From Diphasiastrum complanatum (Eukaryota > Streptophyta > Lycopodiopsida > Lycopodiales > Lycopodiaceae): a DNA stretch of 64,000 nucleotides. The notes under the pieces are model-generated. The model did not search any database. It saw nothing but the letters and a program-made list of their open reading frames with translations, and was not told where the DNA came from. The stretch spans positions 37,670,991 to 37,734,990 of the forward strand of contig CM055109.1 of the NCBI GenBank assembly GCA_029204225.1, read 5' to 3'. The position numbers and the translations under genes are program-made. Each line of letters starts with the position of its first letter. The first letter of the stretch is position 1. Below are positions 48,101 to 53,143 of this stretch, in pieces.

Positions 48101-51100
48101 ATGGTGCCACGAGTGCTGGAAGCAGCAACAGAAAGCTATCATCCAACCTGAAGATCCAATAAAACATTAAAGAAATAATCAGCTGTTCCACTCATGCACC
48201 TCAATAACAAAAAGCTGGACTGATGCTAATTTCACTTATTTGTGGATAGCTGCTTAATCACATGTTTCATCTTCGTAGTAAAATACAACAGCCAATGAGT
48301 ACTAAAGTGTTCTAAAACTAGCTCTCCTTGTTTCTTTCCCGATTTTCAGCCAGGCAAGTCAACGAAATAAAGGGTGGGTCTTATTCTAGCCATATGAAGT
48401 TCAGATTTTATCAATTTATGGGTTAAAACAAACCTCTGCTTCTGCAAAGAGACTCTCAGTAGACATATGAAGCTAATAACAAAAAGAGACCATCTTAACC
48501 GGTACTCCCTTTTATCATCTCTTACAACCGTTGTTTCTTGATTCCCTTTAGGAAACATTCACTCGTCCCTCAACACAATATTCAATAAAGCCAATCAATT
48601 ATGAAGTAAGAGACATGTTTACTTAATGCTTGATAATCTGTTAGATAACAACAGTCTTTTCCAATTCAGCTTATTGCTCTAGTCTGCCACCTAGAGCACC
48701 ACAGAAGGTGTTCTATCAACCTTCCTGCAAAATATCAATGGGCAAACCCCCTTTCCTAACCCTCAACACAATGTCTTTGACAAATTCACTTAACAGCCTA
48801 GAATCCATCACTTACGTGTCCCTACCATGCAAACCAATTGTAATCACTAGACCATGGTCCTAATATTCCTAGAGAAGCTTGGTTGAACCGGGAACTGTAA
48901 AAACTTGTGTACTCCATACTCCCATGTCCAGATTCTCCTGCCCCTGAACTTCCATTCTGAATGTTGATGCTACTTAAGTGAAATTATCTTGGTATGGTTC
49001 ACTGCCAAATACTCCCTCACATCTCTCAATTAAATACTGAATTTCAAAGAGTTCCATCCTCGTATTCCTCGAACCCTTATCCGCTTGCTGGACCTGCTAA
49101 GCCATGAAAGTTTGTCGTACATCATGTGTTAAAGCTGACCCTTGAAGACATTTAGGCTATAAAAAGGTGTTCACTAGGGCATTGACTAGGGCACTGGTGA
49201 CCTACAAGCATAACTTCTTAGGCATAAACATTCCCCTCACGAGTCATATCTCTTTGTCAAAGTGGCCCGCCATGCTTCGCCTCTTGTGCTTATAGAATAC
49301 TCATTACATATTAAAACTAGAGATCACCAGAGACATAACTATTGCAACATCACGATGTTATGCTTGGTCAGCTTCCTGCACGTTGCATAGCAAGACATGT
49401 CTCCAAAAACAAAGAAGTTGGTCACTAACAGCAAATCTTGCAATGCTCATATGCTAGAGGGAAGAATGGTAAAATGGAAAGGCAAAAGTGCCACAAGAAC
49501 TTGACTACCTTCAGCATCTAGAAATAATCAGTAGAGTATCAAAGAGAAATAAGCTTCCACTTCACTGCCCAAAAAATATCCGAAGGAACAAGCTGACACC
49601 AAGAAGAGCCCCCACTAGACTTGGGAAAAGATTATTTGATTGTTGCTGAAAACAAAGTTTTGGCTTTGGGGGCACTAGAAAATTTCCTCTTTTATGGCTG
49701 TACCCTAGAAACCAGTGTTCGGGAAAGCCGGCAAAGTATAGGAATGGAACCAGCATGTTTCCTCAAAAACCGGGCATGATGAAAATCTTGAAGGCCTTTT
49801 ATATATGCAAATAAACCAATTTATAAGTAATAGTCCTTAAAAAACTGACAAGCTTCAAAAAATGTAGGTTTTTCGAGGATAACTCAAAAAGGTTTCCCAA
49901 ACACTGCCTAGAAACTTACACGCCAACAAAAATTCTAAAAGGAACTATTCCAAGAAACAAAGTTTACTGCTGAGGGCATTAGTTATTATAGATGTCATGC
50001 GTCGCTAATGAGTGTATGAGTAATTACCTTTCATCTCCCCAGGCAATCACCTTCAACAAAAGAGGGAAAAACTGCATGAAACAACCTCAAGTCAGATGAA
50101 TATCTATGATGGTACTAAGCAGGATTTTGTAAATATCACATTGACCAGAAAATCATAGACTTCATTGTTTTAAGCTTGAACTCGAACCTGTGGAAGCACA
50201 GATGTATAAGAAACCAGAAGCCTTGTCTTGTTTTGGTTAAGAAAATCGATCGTTGCAGCCGCAACTGCTGGATCAGAAAATTGGCTGCATGTAAAAGGGA
50301 ATAACCTTCAGATAGTGTATTTCTTACAAGTTCAACCAAAAAAATTAGCAAATTCAAAAACAAGAAGATCATGAAAGTAATCTAACACGTGCAATTTAAA
50401 GATTGGAAATCAACGAACCGAGTAAGGCAAGAGCGGAGAAAAGCACGGAGGCTTGGATCTGAATCATGCAATAATAAATCTCCATGATCAAGGAAAAATT
50501 GGAGAATGGCCTGCCCCACATGCGCCAACACAAGACCATAACTTGGATAGCAAATGTTACTTATGACAAGATATATCCATGGAATCCAGACTTGTTTAAG
50601 CAAGATTTACAACTCACTTAGAAGCTTCGGGTCAATAATACCCTCGTCATTATGCTACAAAATTTTCTGGAAAATAAGCTCAAAACTGTTTTCAAACAGT
50701 GTGTATAAAGACCCCTTTGAAATAAAATACGAATGAAAAGCATGACACATAAGGCCTCCAAATGAATCTAAAGCCTTAGAGTCTATATGAACATATCCCC
50801 TATTCTTTATGGGGTATAGAATGTTTGGAGGGACAAGAAAATCTAGGCACCTTATCAGGACAAATCACTCAGAACACCCTATAAGCTACTTCCAACTAGG
50901 TCATGAAAAAAAAAATAACCAGTTATATCACGTCAGTTTGTGCCAATTTTATGATCATCATATTCCAAAAATACCGAAACCGAGATGTAGTGACAATTTA
51001 GAAACTTCAGTCAACATATTGAAGTACAACTGCCAACAGAAAAGTGACAAGAAAATATTCAAAAGAAATATTTTGCCAGAAACTTTAAAGTGTTAACAAA

Positions 51101-51288
51101 AATTACGGCCCCTTAGCAACCTGCTTAAGAGATACACATATCATTACCAGAGCAAGTAAGCCTGCAGTTGAGTGGAATAACAAGCTTGCCGAGCAACATC
51201 TTTGAAAAAGTTTGTTCATAGATGGATAGATTCTAGCAACCAGCTCTTCATTGTTTTCTTCTTTGCAAAGTCTATTGAGTCGCTTTAC
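17123..51288 (-). CDS. AP5Z1: AP-5 complex subunit zeta-1 (15 of about 16 coding exons)
   Basis: This encodes the zeta large subunit of the AP-5 adaptor, a helical-repeat scaffold that in animals acts at late endosomes with spatacsin and spastizin. It is conserved but little studied in plants. I assembled 15 minus-strand exons (listed separately). Their lengths sum to 1,587 nt, all phases agree, and the join gives 528 residues plus TAG without an internal stop. The order of plant AP5Z1 motifs is kept: [139 protein letters not shown]. The first coding exon, about 35-40 residues by comparison with the family, was not found and may lie beyond 51.3 kb or outside the window. Introns total over 32 kb, the largest 15,720 bp. 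The intact frame despite heavy intron invasion suggests a functional gene. Confidence 0.95.
17176..19650. other. AP5Z1 intron 15, left part, unassigned
   Basis: No exon, RNA gene or element recognised. The intron spans 17,176-21,142 and its right part holds the LINE tails and microsatellites listed separately. Confidence 0.5.
19656..19728. repeat. (GA)n then (GAAA)n microsatellite
   Basis: About 24 GA units (19,657-19,704) run into about six GAAA units. On the minus strand this is (TTTC)n(TC)n at the 3' end of the LINE tail at 19,729-19,987. Confidence 0.97.
19729..19987 (-). mobile_element. 5'-truncated LINE 3' tail between two TC arrays
   Basis: On the minus strand the end reads CTTGACATGTAC, CCTATGTACC, then GACATTAATAAAGATC before (TTTC)n(TC)n. 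These match the 3' end of the LINE at 59,956-62,745 (CTTGACATGTAC, GTCTTATATGCC, GACATTAATAAAGC, (TC)n). Its 5' side directly meets another (TC)n array at 19,988. Confidence 0.75.
19988..20037. repeat. (GA)25 microsatellite
   Basis: Uninterrupted GA dinucleotides. It lies between two LINE-tail-like segments. Confidence 0.98.
20038..20140 (-). mobile_element. Probable diverged LINE 3' tail
   Basis: On the minus strand AGTCTTATGTACCACCTC ... GGCATTGGTAAAACCA runs into (TC)n, resembling the GTCTTATATGCC ... GACATTAATAAAGC tail. More diverged than the other copies; the 5' limit is not clear. Confidence 0.5.
20944..20998. repeat. (GA)27 microsatellite
   Basis: Uninterrupted GA, continuing into CTTTATTGATGTC, the complement of a LINE 3' end. 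Confidence 0.98.
20999..21102 (-). mobile_element. 104-bp LINE 3' tail between two TC arrays
   Basis: On the minus strand it reads GGAGACATTTTTTACACGCTC, cited here as GGAGACATTTTTTACAC, then CACTTGAGATGTAC, CTGTCTTTTG and AAGACATCAATAAAGC before (TC)27. The full LINE has GGAGACGTTTATATACGC, ACTTGACATGTAC and AAGACATTAATAAAGC in the same order before (TC)43. Both ends meet TC arrays (20,944-20,998 and 21,103-21,132). Confidence 0.85.
21103..21132. repeat. (GA)15 microsatellite next to the exon 15 donor
   Basis: On the transcript strand this is a (TC)15 tract at about +11 to +40 of intron 15. It forms the 5' flank of the truncated LINE tail. Confidence 0.97.
21143..21347 (-). CDS. AP5Z1: AP5Z1 exon 15
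   Basis: [36 protein letters not shown] and [11 protein letters not shown], acceptor TATGCAG, donor GTTGGC. 205 nt. A (TC)n array starts only about ten bases into the following intron. Confidence 0.96.
21650..21846 (-). repeat. Direct repeat (probable LTR part) on one side of a gypsy fragment
   Basis: About 195 bp ending GCATGCTAAGCTTTGG near 21,830 is repeated in the same direction at about 23,625-23,805 with visible divergence. The pair brackets a gypsy integrase region, so they are probably LTR pieces. Confidence 0.55.
22400..23590 (-). mobile_element. Ty3/gypsy integrase fragment in AP5Z1 intron 14
   Basis: Broken minus-strand frames give gypsy integrase landmarks in order: [11 protein letters not shown]-like near 23,540; a relic of LLQPL.IP.R.W with [12 protein letters not shown] near 23,330-23,370; DWDGQFI near 23,195; [13 protein letters not shown] near 23,065-23,100; and a C-terminal [10 protein letters not shown] segment near 22,680. 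There are many stops. RT and gag are absent, so the element lost its interior. Confidence 0.75.
23625..23805 (-). repeat. Second direct repeat flanking the gypsy fragment
   Basis: Partner of 21,650-21,846; shared landmarks are AAATGGCTAA, CTTTGTAAGCAAAT and GCATGCTAAGCTTTGG. Confidence 0.55.
23860..24148. repeat. GC-rich block and fold-back element with 18-bp inverted ends
   Basis: CCTGCGTAATGCTCAGTG (23,925-23,942) recurs inverted as CACTGAGCATTACGTAGG (24,131-24,148), 17 of 18 bases matching. An inner pair, CTGCAGAATGC (near 23,971) and GCATTCTGCAG (near 24,047), also inverts. To the left lies a very GC-rich stretch (23,860-23,922) of GGGCCC and CCCGAGGGC words, unlike the AT-rich surroundings. 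No target duplication is obvious. Confidence 0.7.
24294..24453 (-). CDS. AP5Z1: AP5Z1 exon 14
   Basis: A variable linker ([11 protein letters not shown]...) then [14 protein letters not shown] and [15 protein letters not shown], acceptor GTACAG, donor GTATAC. 160 nt. Confidence 0.96.
24558..24685 (-). CDS. AP5Z1: AP5Z1 exon 13
   Basis: [31 protein letters not shown] and LYENLSS, acceptor TCTGCAG, donor GTTGAC. 128 nt. Confidence 0.96.
24820..24867 (-). CDS. AP5Z1: AP5Z1 exon 12 (48 nt)
   Basis: [16 protein letters not shown], acceptor TTTGCAG, donor GTCCAC (weak beyond GT). Phase 0 on both sides. It fits exactly between exons 11 and 13. It is the isolated landing exon of the 15.7-kb intron. 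Confidence 0.92.
24868..26930. other. AP5Z1 intron 11, right after exon 12: unassigned
   Basis: About 2 kb of AT-rich intron (the intron runs 24,868-40,587). No exon or element recognised. Confidence 0.45.
26932..27320. repeat. Element with GAACCGT-word clusters at both ends
   Basis: Left cluster 26,932-27,021 and right cluster 27,255-27,320 each hold many near-copies of GAACCGT or its complement ACGGTTC. Between them lies AT-rich DNA with poly(T) runs and roughly mirrored TAATTAATTAATTT plus C-rich/G-rich blocks, so the whole behaves like an imperfect inverted repeat. It has the look of a small non-autonomous DNA element with subterminal binding words. Confidence 0.5.
27438..27893. repeat. 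Element with CGTTCCGGAACG-word ends and candidate 8-bp target duplication
   Basis: Both ends carry the 12-bp palindrome CGTTCCGGAACG (27,441-27,452 and near 27,870-27,882) plus related GGAACG words. ATAACAGG stands directly outside on both sides (27,430-27,437; 27,894-27,901). Its right end read inward, CTTAGTTGCCCGTTCCGG, nearly equals 39,922-39,939, so this terminus is repeated in the window. The interior has long poly(T). A hAT-like non-autonomous element is possible. Confidence 0.5.
27902..28540. other. Intron sequence, unassigned
   Basis: No coding match or element recognised in this AT-rich stretch of AP5Z1 intron 11. Confidence 0.4.
28541..28640. repeat. GATTC/GAATC word cluster
   Basis: GATTC, GAATCA and ATTCG words and their complements crowd within about 80 bp and are followed by T-rich sequence, like the other word clusters but weaker. 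Confidence 0.35.
28985..29725 (+). mobile_element. LINE reverse-transcriptase fragment
   Basis: The plus strand gives RT motif [15 protein letters not shown] (near 29,017), a relic of motif B (GVKQG, near 29,195), YIDELES, and motif [13 protein letters not shown] (near 29,310-29,345). Many stops and frame changes. It resembles the RT of the LINE at 59,956-62,745. It is cut on the right by the copia 5' LTR at 29,731. Confidence 0.8.
29731..30356 (+). repeat. 5' LTR (626 bp) of a copia element
   Basis: Starts TGTGAAAGATTTCAAC, ends GAAATTCTTCACA directly before the primer-binding site. A reverse-complement partner stands at 33,610-34,256. The 5 bp before it are CTTCA; outside the partner LTR, in element orientation, they are TTTCA, a near-matching target duplication. 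A TATAAAAGG box (about 29,998) is the likely promoter. Confidence 0.92.
30357..30368 (+). promoter_or_regulatory. Primer-binding site of this copia element
   Basis: TGGTATCAGAGC directly after the 5' LTR; complement of initiator tRNA-Met. Confidence 0.92.
30369..32791 (+). mobile_element. Ty1/copia internal 5' half: gag, protease, integrase
   Basis: Gag starts at ATG 30,623 ([18 protein letters not shown]) and is frameshifted several times. The zinc knuckle [14 protein letters not shown] lies near 31,300-31,345. The protease site [13 protein letters not shown] is near 31,482, followed by [23 protein letters not shown]-pre-integrase [13 protein letters not shown] is near 31,885. The integrase core has VVHSDIHG (32,055), [10 protein letters not shown] (32,245) and [14 protein letters not shown] (32,335), with stops near 32,177 and 32,428. 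The [15 protein letters not shown] segment is near 32,617. Coding similarity ends at 32,791 where a 306-bp repeat begins. The missing RT/RNase H/LTR half lies inverted at 33,610-35,789. Confidence 0.93.
32792..33188 (+). repeat. 306-bp unit: one full copy plus the first 91 bp of a second
   Basis: AGGAAAGAGGATGAC starts at 32,792 and again at 33,098 (period 306). Unit 2 is identical to unit 1 until 33,188, where it breaks off. Each unit contains AAACGCGTTTCGAAACG and related palindromic words. The missing rest of unit 2 (from about base 95) is found inverted at 36,096-36,307. Confidence 0.95.
33189..33609. other. Flank of the inverted 3' LTR
   Basis: Non-element sequence, presumably the original downstream flank of the copia insertion, brought here by the inversion. 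No gene seen. Confidence 0.5.
33610..34256 (-). repeat. 3' LTR (647 bp) of the same copia element, inverted
   Basis: On the minus strand it starts TGTGAAAGATTTCAAC and ends CTTCACA, matching the 5' LTR at 29,731-30,356 with scattered differences. A purine-rich tract GAAGAGGGAG stands immediately upstream, the expected polypurine primer site. Confidence 0.92.
34257..35789 (-). mobile_element. Ty1/copia internal 3' half: RT and RNase H, inverted
   Basis: The minus strand reads the RT start [47 protein letters not shown] and TFAPVA (35,640-35,340). Then come [17 protein letters not shown] (35,215), [12 protein letters not shown] (35,075), an RNase H connection with [11 protein letters not shown] (34,900), and [16 protein letters not shown] (34,740). 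RNase H runs to the purine tract at 34,257. Frameshifts occur near 35,282 and 34,970. It completes the 5' half at 30,369-32,791. Together with the LTRs the element would be about 5.2 kb, normal for copia. Confidence 0.93.
35790..36307 (-). repeat. 306-bp unit: one full copy plus the last 212 bp of another
   Basis: On the minus strand the full unit runs 36,095 to 35,790 and then joins copia sequence (GGGGATCC). Above it, 36,307-36,096 is the distal 212 bp of a unit. That piece and the 91-bp piece at 33,098-33,188 together make one unit lacking only about 3 bp. Confidence 0.95.
36271..36385. repeat. AAACGCG word cluster with poly(T)
   Basis: GCGTTTCG, AAACGCG and TTCGAAACG words crowd to about 36,345, then a GAGAAAAAAATTT / poly(T) tract follows. 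Same layout as the GAACCGT and GGAACG clusters, with a different word. It overlaps the end of the 306-bp unit. Confidence 0.5.
36395..36675 (+). repeat. Coding-like segment bracketed by a 60-bp direct repeat
   Basis: GTTTTTGGGGTTTACAGATG starts at 36,395 and again at 36,615; about 60 bp match nearly perfectly. Between them an open plus frame (36,399-36,659) reads [20 protein letters not shown] and [15 protein letters not shown], protein-like in composition. I do not recognise the family; it could be a captured exon piece. Confidence 0.5.
36780..37520 (-). mobile_element. Ty3/gypsy-like gag with zinc knuckle
   Basis: Broken minus frames show a gag pattern: [13 protein letters not shown], then [13 protein letters not shown] (37,420-37,280), typical of Retrotrans_gag. 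About 500 bp later comes a zinc-knuckle relic [13 protein letters not shown] (36,790-36,830) where the His is Lys. Stops are frequent. Pol is absent. It belongs to the element whose LTR is at 38,568-39,157. Confidence 0.65.
37521..38554 (-). mobile_element. Leader region of the gypsy-type element, with a 37-bp tandem duplication
   Basis: Sequence between gag and primer-binding site. At 38,231-38,267 and 38,268-38,304 a 37-bp unit (starting ATTAATGAAACCCTAGCT) is repeated in tandem with four differences. The open minus frame at 37,585-37,995 has no recognised domain. Confidence 0.5.
38555..38566 (-). promoter_or_regulatory. Primer-binding site of the gypsy-type element
   Basis: TGGTATTAGAGC on the minus strand, one base from the initiator tRNA-Met complement, one base inside the LTR end. 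Confidence 0.75.
38568..39157 (-). repeat. 5' LTR (about 590 bp) of the gypsy-type element
   Basis: On the minus strand it starts TGTTATGATATTG and ends CCCTTACA before the primer-binding site. About 150 bp of it recur in opposite orientation at 51,940-52,107 (shared GCATGGTATGCATGCATGCC-like core and GACTCACACTGTCC), confirming a dispersed repeat. Confidence 0.75.
39235..39285. repeat. CTTAGAAGCCC terminus with ATTCCGACC words
   Basis: CTTAGAAGCCCATTCCGACC followed by its partial complement GGGTCGGAAT and GTTCCG. The CTTAG..GCCC start resembles 39,922 and the right end of the 27,438-27,893 element. Confidence 0.4.
39922..39970. repeat. CTTAGTTGCCC terminus with GGAACGCG words
   Basis: CTTAGTTGCCCGTTCTGGAA followed by GCGGAACGCGTTCCGTTCCG. 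It nearly equals the inverted right end of the element at 27,438-27,893, so it is an end of the same family. Its other end was not placed. Confidence 0.55.
39971..40587. other. AP5Z1 intron 11, near exon 11: unassigned
   Basis: AT-rich intron DNA without recognised feature up to the exon 11 donor. Confidence 0.4.
40588..40659 (-). CDS. AP5Z1: AP5Z1 exon 11
   Basis: [19 protein letters not shown] then IAVLK, acceptor TTTCAG, donor GTGTGA. 72 nt, phase 0 at both ends. The next exon is 15.7 kb downstream. Confidence 0.93.
40860..40936 (-). CDS. AP5Z1: AP5Z1 exon 10
   Basis: [18 protein letters not shown] then PEKAFTLE, acceptor TGGCAG, donor GTACGT. 77 nt. Confidence 0.93.
41419..41566 (-). 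CDS. AP5Z1: AP5Z1 exon 9
   Basis: [17 protein letters not shown]...[18 protein letters not shown], acceptor CTTAAG, donor GTAAGG. 148 nt. The trailing T makes a Ser codon with exon 10. Confidence 0.95.
41567..43065. other. AP5Z1 intron 8: unassigned
   Basis: 1.5 kb AT-rich intron; no element or exon recognised. Confidence 0.45.
43066..43206 (-). CDS. AP5Z1: AP5Z1 exon 8
   Basis: [13 protein letters not shown]...[17 protein letters not shown], acceptor TTGCAG, donor GTAAGC. 141 nt, phase 0 at both ends. This is one of the most conserved stretches of the family. Confidence 0.96.
43379..43470 (-). CDS. AP5Z1: AP5Z1 exon 7, with GC donor
   Basis: [15 protein letters not shown]...LKNPEPE, acceptor ATGTAG. 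The exon ends GAG and the intron starts GCAAGT, a standard non-canonical GC donor. The frame continues exactly into exon 8. A 4.6-kb intron separates it from exon 6. Confidence 0.92.
43471..48058. other. AP5Z1 intron 6 (4.6 kb)
   Basis: Contains an open minus frame at 44,084-44,335 of protein-like composition but no known family, and a 43-bp tandem duplication at 47,465-47,550. The minus frame at 46,312-46,503 does not fit AP5Z1. Nothing else identified. Confidence 0.45.
47465..47550. repeat. Perfect 43-bp tandem duplication
   Basis: The unit starting AAATTTAAATCGAGAACA and ending AAGGTGAATC occurs at 47,465-47,507 and 47,508-47,550 without a mismatch, so it is a recent slippage event. Confidence 0.97.
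48059..48147 (-). CDS. AP5Z1: AP5Z1 exon 6
   Basis: [19 protein letters not shown] then [11 protein letters not shown], acceptor CTTCAG, donor GTGAGT. 89 nt. The last base A joins exon 7 to make Ile. Confidence 0.95.
48148..50027. other. AP5Z1 intron 5 (1.9 kb): unassigned
   Basis: No exon or element recognised. Confidence 0.45.
50028..50071 (-). CDS. AP5Z1: AP5Z1 exon 5 (44 nt)
   Basis: [14 protein letters not shown], acceptor ATGCAG, donor GTAATT. Too short to stand out as an open frame, but fixed by both splice sites, phase and family match. Confidence 0.93.
50188..50284 (-). CDS. AP5Z1: AP5Z1 exon 4
   Basis: [19 protein letters not shown]...SVLPQ, acceptor ATGCAG, donor GTTCGA. 97 nt. 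The first base completes the Arg codon split with exon 3. Confidence 0.95.
50419..50510 (-). CDS. AP5Z1: AP5Z1 exon 3
   Basis: [11 protein letters not shown]...[14 protein letters not shown] after GGGGCAG, donor GTTCGT. 92 nt, leaving two bases (CG) that the next exon completes to an Arg codon. Confidence 0.95.
51148..51288 (-). CDS. AP5Z1: AP5Z1 exon 2 (first one visible)
   Basis: Begins [12 protein letters not shown] after ...GATGCAG and includes [16 protein letters not shown]. Ends CTG before donor GTAATG. 141 nt, phase 0 at both ends. The family protein has about 37 residues before this point, so one coding exon is missing. Confidence 0.92.
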
Positions 51289-51930
51289 CTGCATCAAATC
51301 ATCCACCACAAAAGTGGGATCAGACAAAATTTTATTTTGAGGCTCCACGCTAACATATTTCAACAGTGAAAATTGTAAGGACCTTCTACATAATTCATGC
51401 AAAAGATGAACTTTTGGAAGTAAATGCATGTCATTGTTCCAACTGTCATTGTAAGCTCAAACATAGTAACCACTTCAAAATCTGCCTCGGCTTAGCTAAG
51501 ATCCAAAACATAAAATTAACAATGCAAATCTATTTCAAATATCTGTCTCAGTTTCCAATCCCTTCTGCCAGCAAATTTCTGAACCGCCTCTCCCTGGAAG
51601 CAGCACTTCAGTTACAGGCATACTCTGGATAGGTACTTGGTCCTTGGGCCCCATGTATTTTGCATCTAGACCATTAGTTTAAAAACTTATATCCACCATT
51701 TATTATTTAACAAGGGCGAAGTTTTGTTTCAGGCGACACCTACAGGATGCCTAGATGTTAGGAAAGGCAAACCTAGTCCGATCCACCCAGCCTATGCATC
51801 CTCTTATAGAATGCCCCTCCGAGCCTAGTGTGGGTTTGCATGTGGTAGGTGGCAGTTGCTACTGACACTCACCAATCATGCTGCATGCATGGAGTTACTG
51901 ACGCATGAGGAGTCCCAATCCACTACTAAA
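51289..51930. other. Upstream of AP5Z1 exon 2, exon 1 not found
   Basis: Begins as intron 1. No minus-strand start exon resembling the AP5Z1 N-terminus is visible. The plus frame at 51,366-51,632 has no recognised domain. Confidence 0.45.
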
Positions 51931-51939
51931 GGACTGCAT

Positions 51940-52107
51940 GGCTCTCAACTGTCACGCATGTGTCAACATGGGCATTACTGGCCCTCATACCTACTACATG
52001 GTATGCATGCATGCCATTGACTCACACTGTCCTCAGCCCTCCGATGGTTAGCTGGACCTAGAAGTACGGTTGGGTTGGTACAGTTACGGTTTCGTAACAT
52101 CAAAGTA
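51940..52107 (+). repeat. LTR fragment related to the LTR at 38,568-39,157
   Basis: Shared order of landmarks in opposite orientation: GGGCATTACTGGCCCTCATA, GCATGGTATGCATG-like core, GACTCACACTGTCC, GGTTAGCTG, GTTACGGT.TCGTAAC. No coding part of the element is attached. Confidence 0.7.
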
Positions 52108-52330
52108 AGTGCCGAATTTTTTATGCCCTAGTCAACAGCTGTGTATGCAATAGAGACTTGGAGCATAGGACTCACCTCAGTAGATTGGGCTAGCTAGCTC
52201 ACATGCCTACATATTACTATGTTATCACGTATAATATAGGCCAAGCCCTTTATTATACACCAAATTATCATAGCTAAGTGTGCCATGTTCCCCCTTAAAT
52301 GATGAGTCTATATTCTAGTTATGATGTCAT

Positions 52331-52440
52331 GTTCGATTCAAATCGGCCGATTGAATTGGCCCAATTCGACCAATTCAAACCAATTCGAACCACCCATTTG
52401 GAAACCAAATCGCCCGAATGGTCGAGTTGCAATTTTTTTT
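52331..52440. repeat. AATTCGACC word cluster with poly(T)
   Basis: ATTCGA, AATCGGCC, AATTGGCC and CAATTCGAACC words and complements crowd for about 100 bp, then a poly(T) run. Same architecture as the clusters in intron 11. Confidence 0.4.
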
Positions 52441-52679
52441 GGTTTTAAGGTATCCATTCATGAATTCAGAATCTATATTCTACAAATTAGGTTGTATACA
52501 TAGTACATTACCTACAATGTACATTAAGCATCCCAGTAATGTTTCATGTCTGATTCATGATTAATCAGACATCCGGTTCTAACAAATTTGGATCACCAAT
52601 CTGGAAACCAAACTCTATAGCTAAGAGGACGAGTCTTAGCTATACAAGTAGCTGCTATAGTTAGTGGTCAGTGCCAAGT

Positions 52680-52713
52680 GAGAGAGAGAGAGAGAGGAAA
52701 GAAAGAAAGAAAG
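52680..52713. repeat. (GA)n then (GAAA)n microsatellite
   Basis: About eight GA units then about four GAAA units. On the minus strand it forms the (TTTC)n(TC)n end of the LINE tail that follows. Confidence 0.95.
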
Positions 52714-52980
52714 TTGTATTAATGTCTTTTCCATGCCAAAAGGCATATAAGACTGGAGAGGTAGTACAATAGAGTAAATGGAACTCGGACGGGGCAATGT
52801 CGTCAACAAAAAACTAGACTAAAGTAAAACGTAAATCGCTATGTAAAGAAAGCTCATCTCTCACGCAGGAGAGGAAATAAATGGTCGTAGCTCAGAGGAG
52901 GAAGAAAGAGTAGAGGGAGTAGTGGCAGTAGGAGAAGAGGTGTAGCTTGCGGGAGTGGAGGGTAGGGAGATCCAAGATCA
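52714..52980 (-). mobile_element. 5'-truncated LINE 3' tail
   Basis: On the minus strand GTCTTATATGCCTTTTGGCA and GAAAAGACATTAATAC precede (TTTC)n(TC)n. The first is identical to the 3' end of the LINE at 59,956-62,745. The upstream limit is set by the copia LTR fragment near 52,985. Confidence 0.85.
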
Positions 52981-52984
52981 TTCA

Positions 52985-53143
52985 AGATCCAATCCATGTC
53001 CCTGATCTTTGGTTACAATAAGGAGCAAACCAACAATTCTGCCAATGTAGAAAATCAGCATCTACATACAAAATGAGATGCAAACTCTAAGAAATACTCT
53101 GATCAAACATGAACCAAAACATAAAATGTAGTTGTTGTCCGTG
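52985..53143 (-). repeat. LTR fragment of the 29.7-kb copia family
   Basis: Matches 33,650-33,795 in the same orientation (TTGGTTA, GCCAATGTAGAAAA, GAGATGCAAACTCTA, GATCAAACATGAACC, ACATAAAAT, GTTGTTGTCC). The match ends where the duplicated segment begins. Confidence 0.85.
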
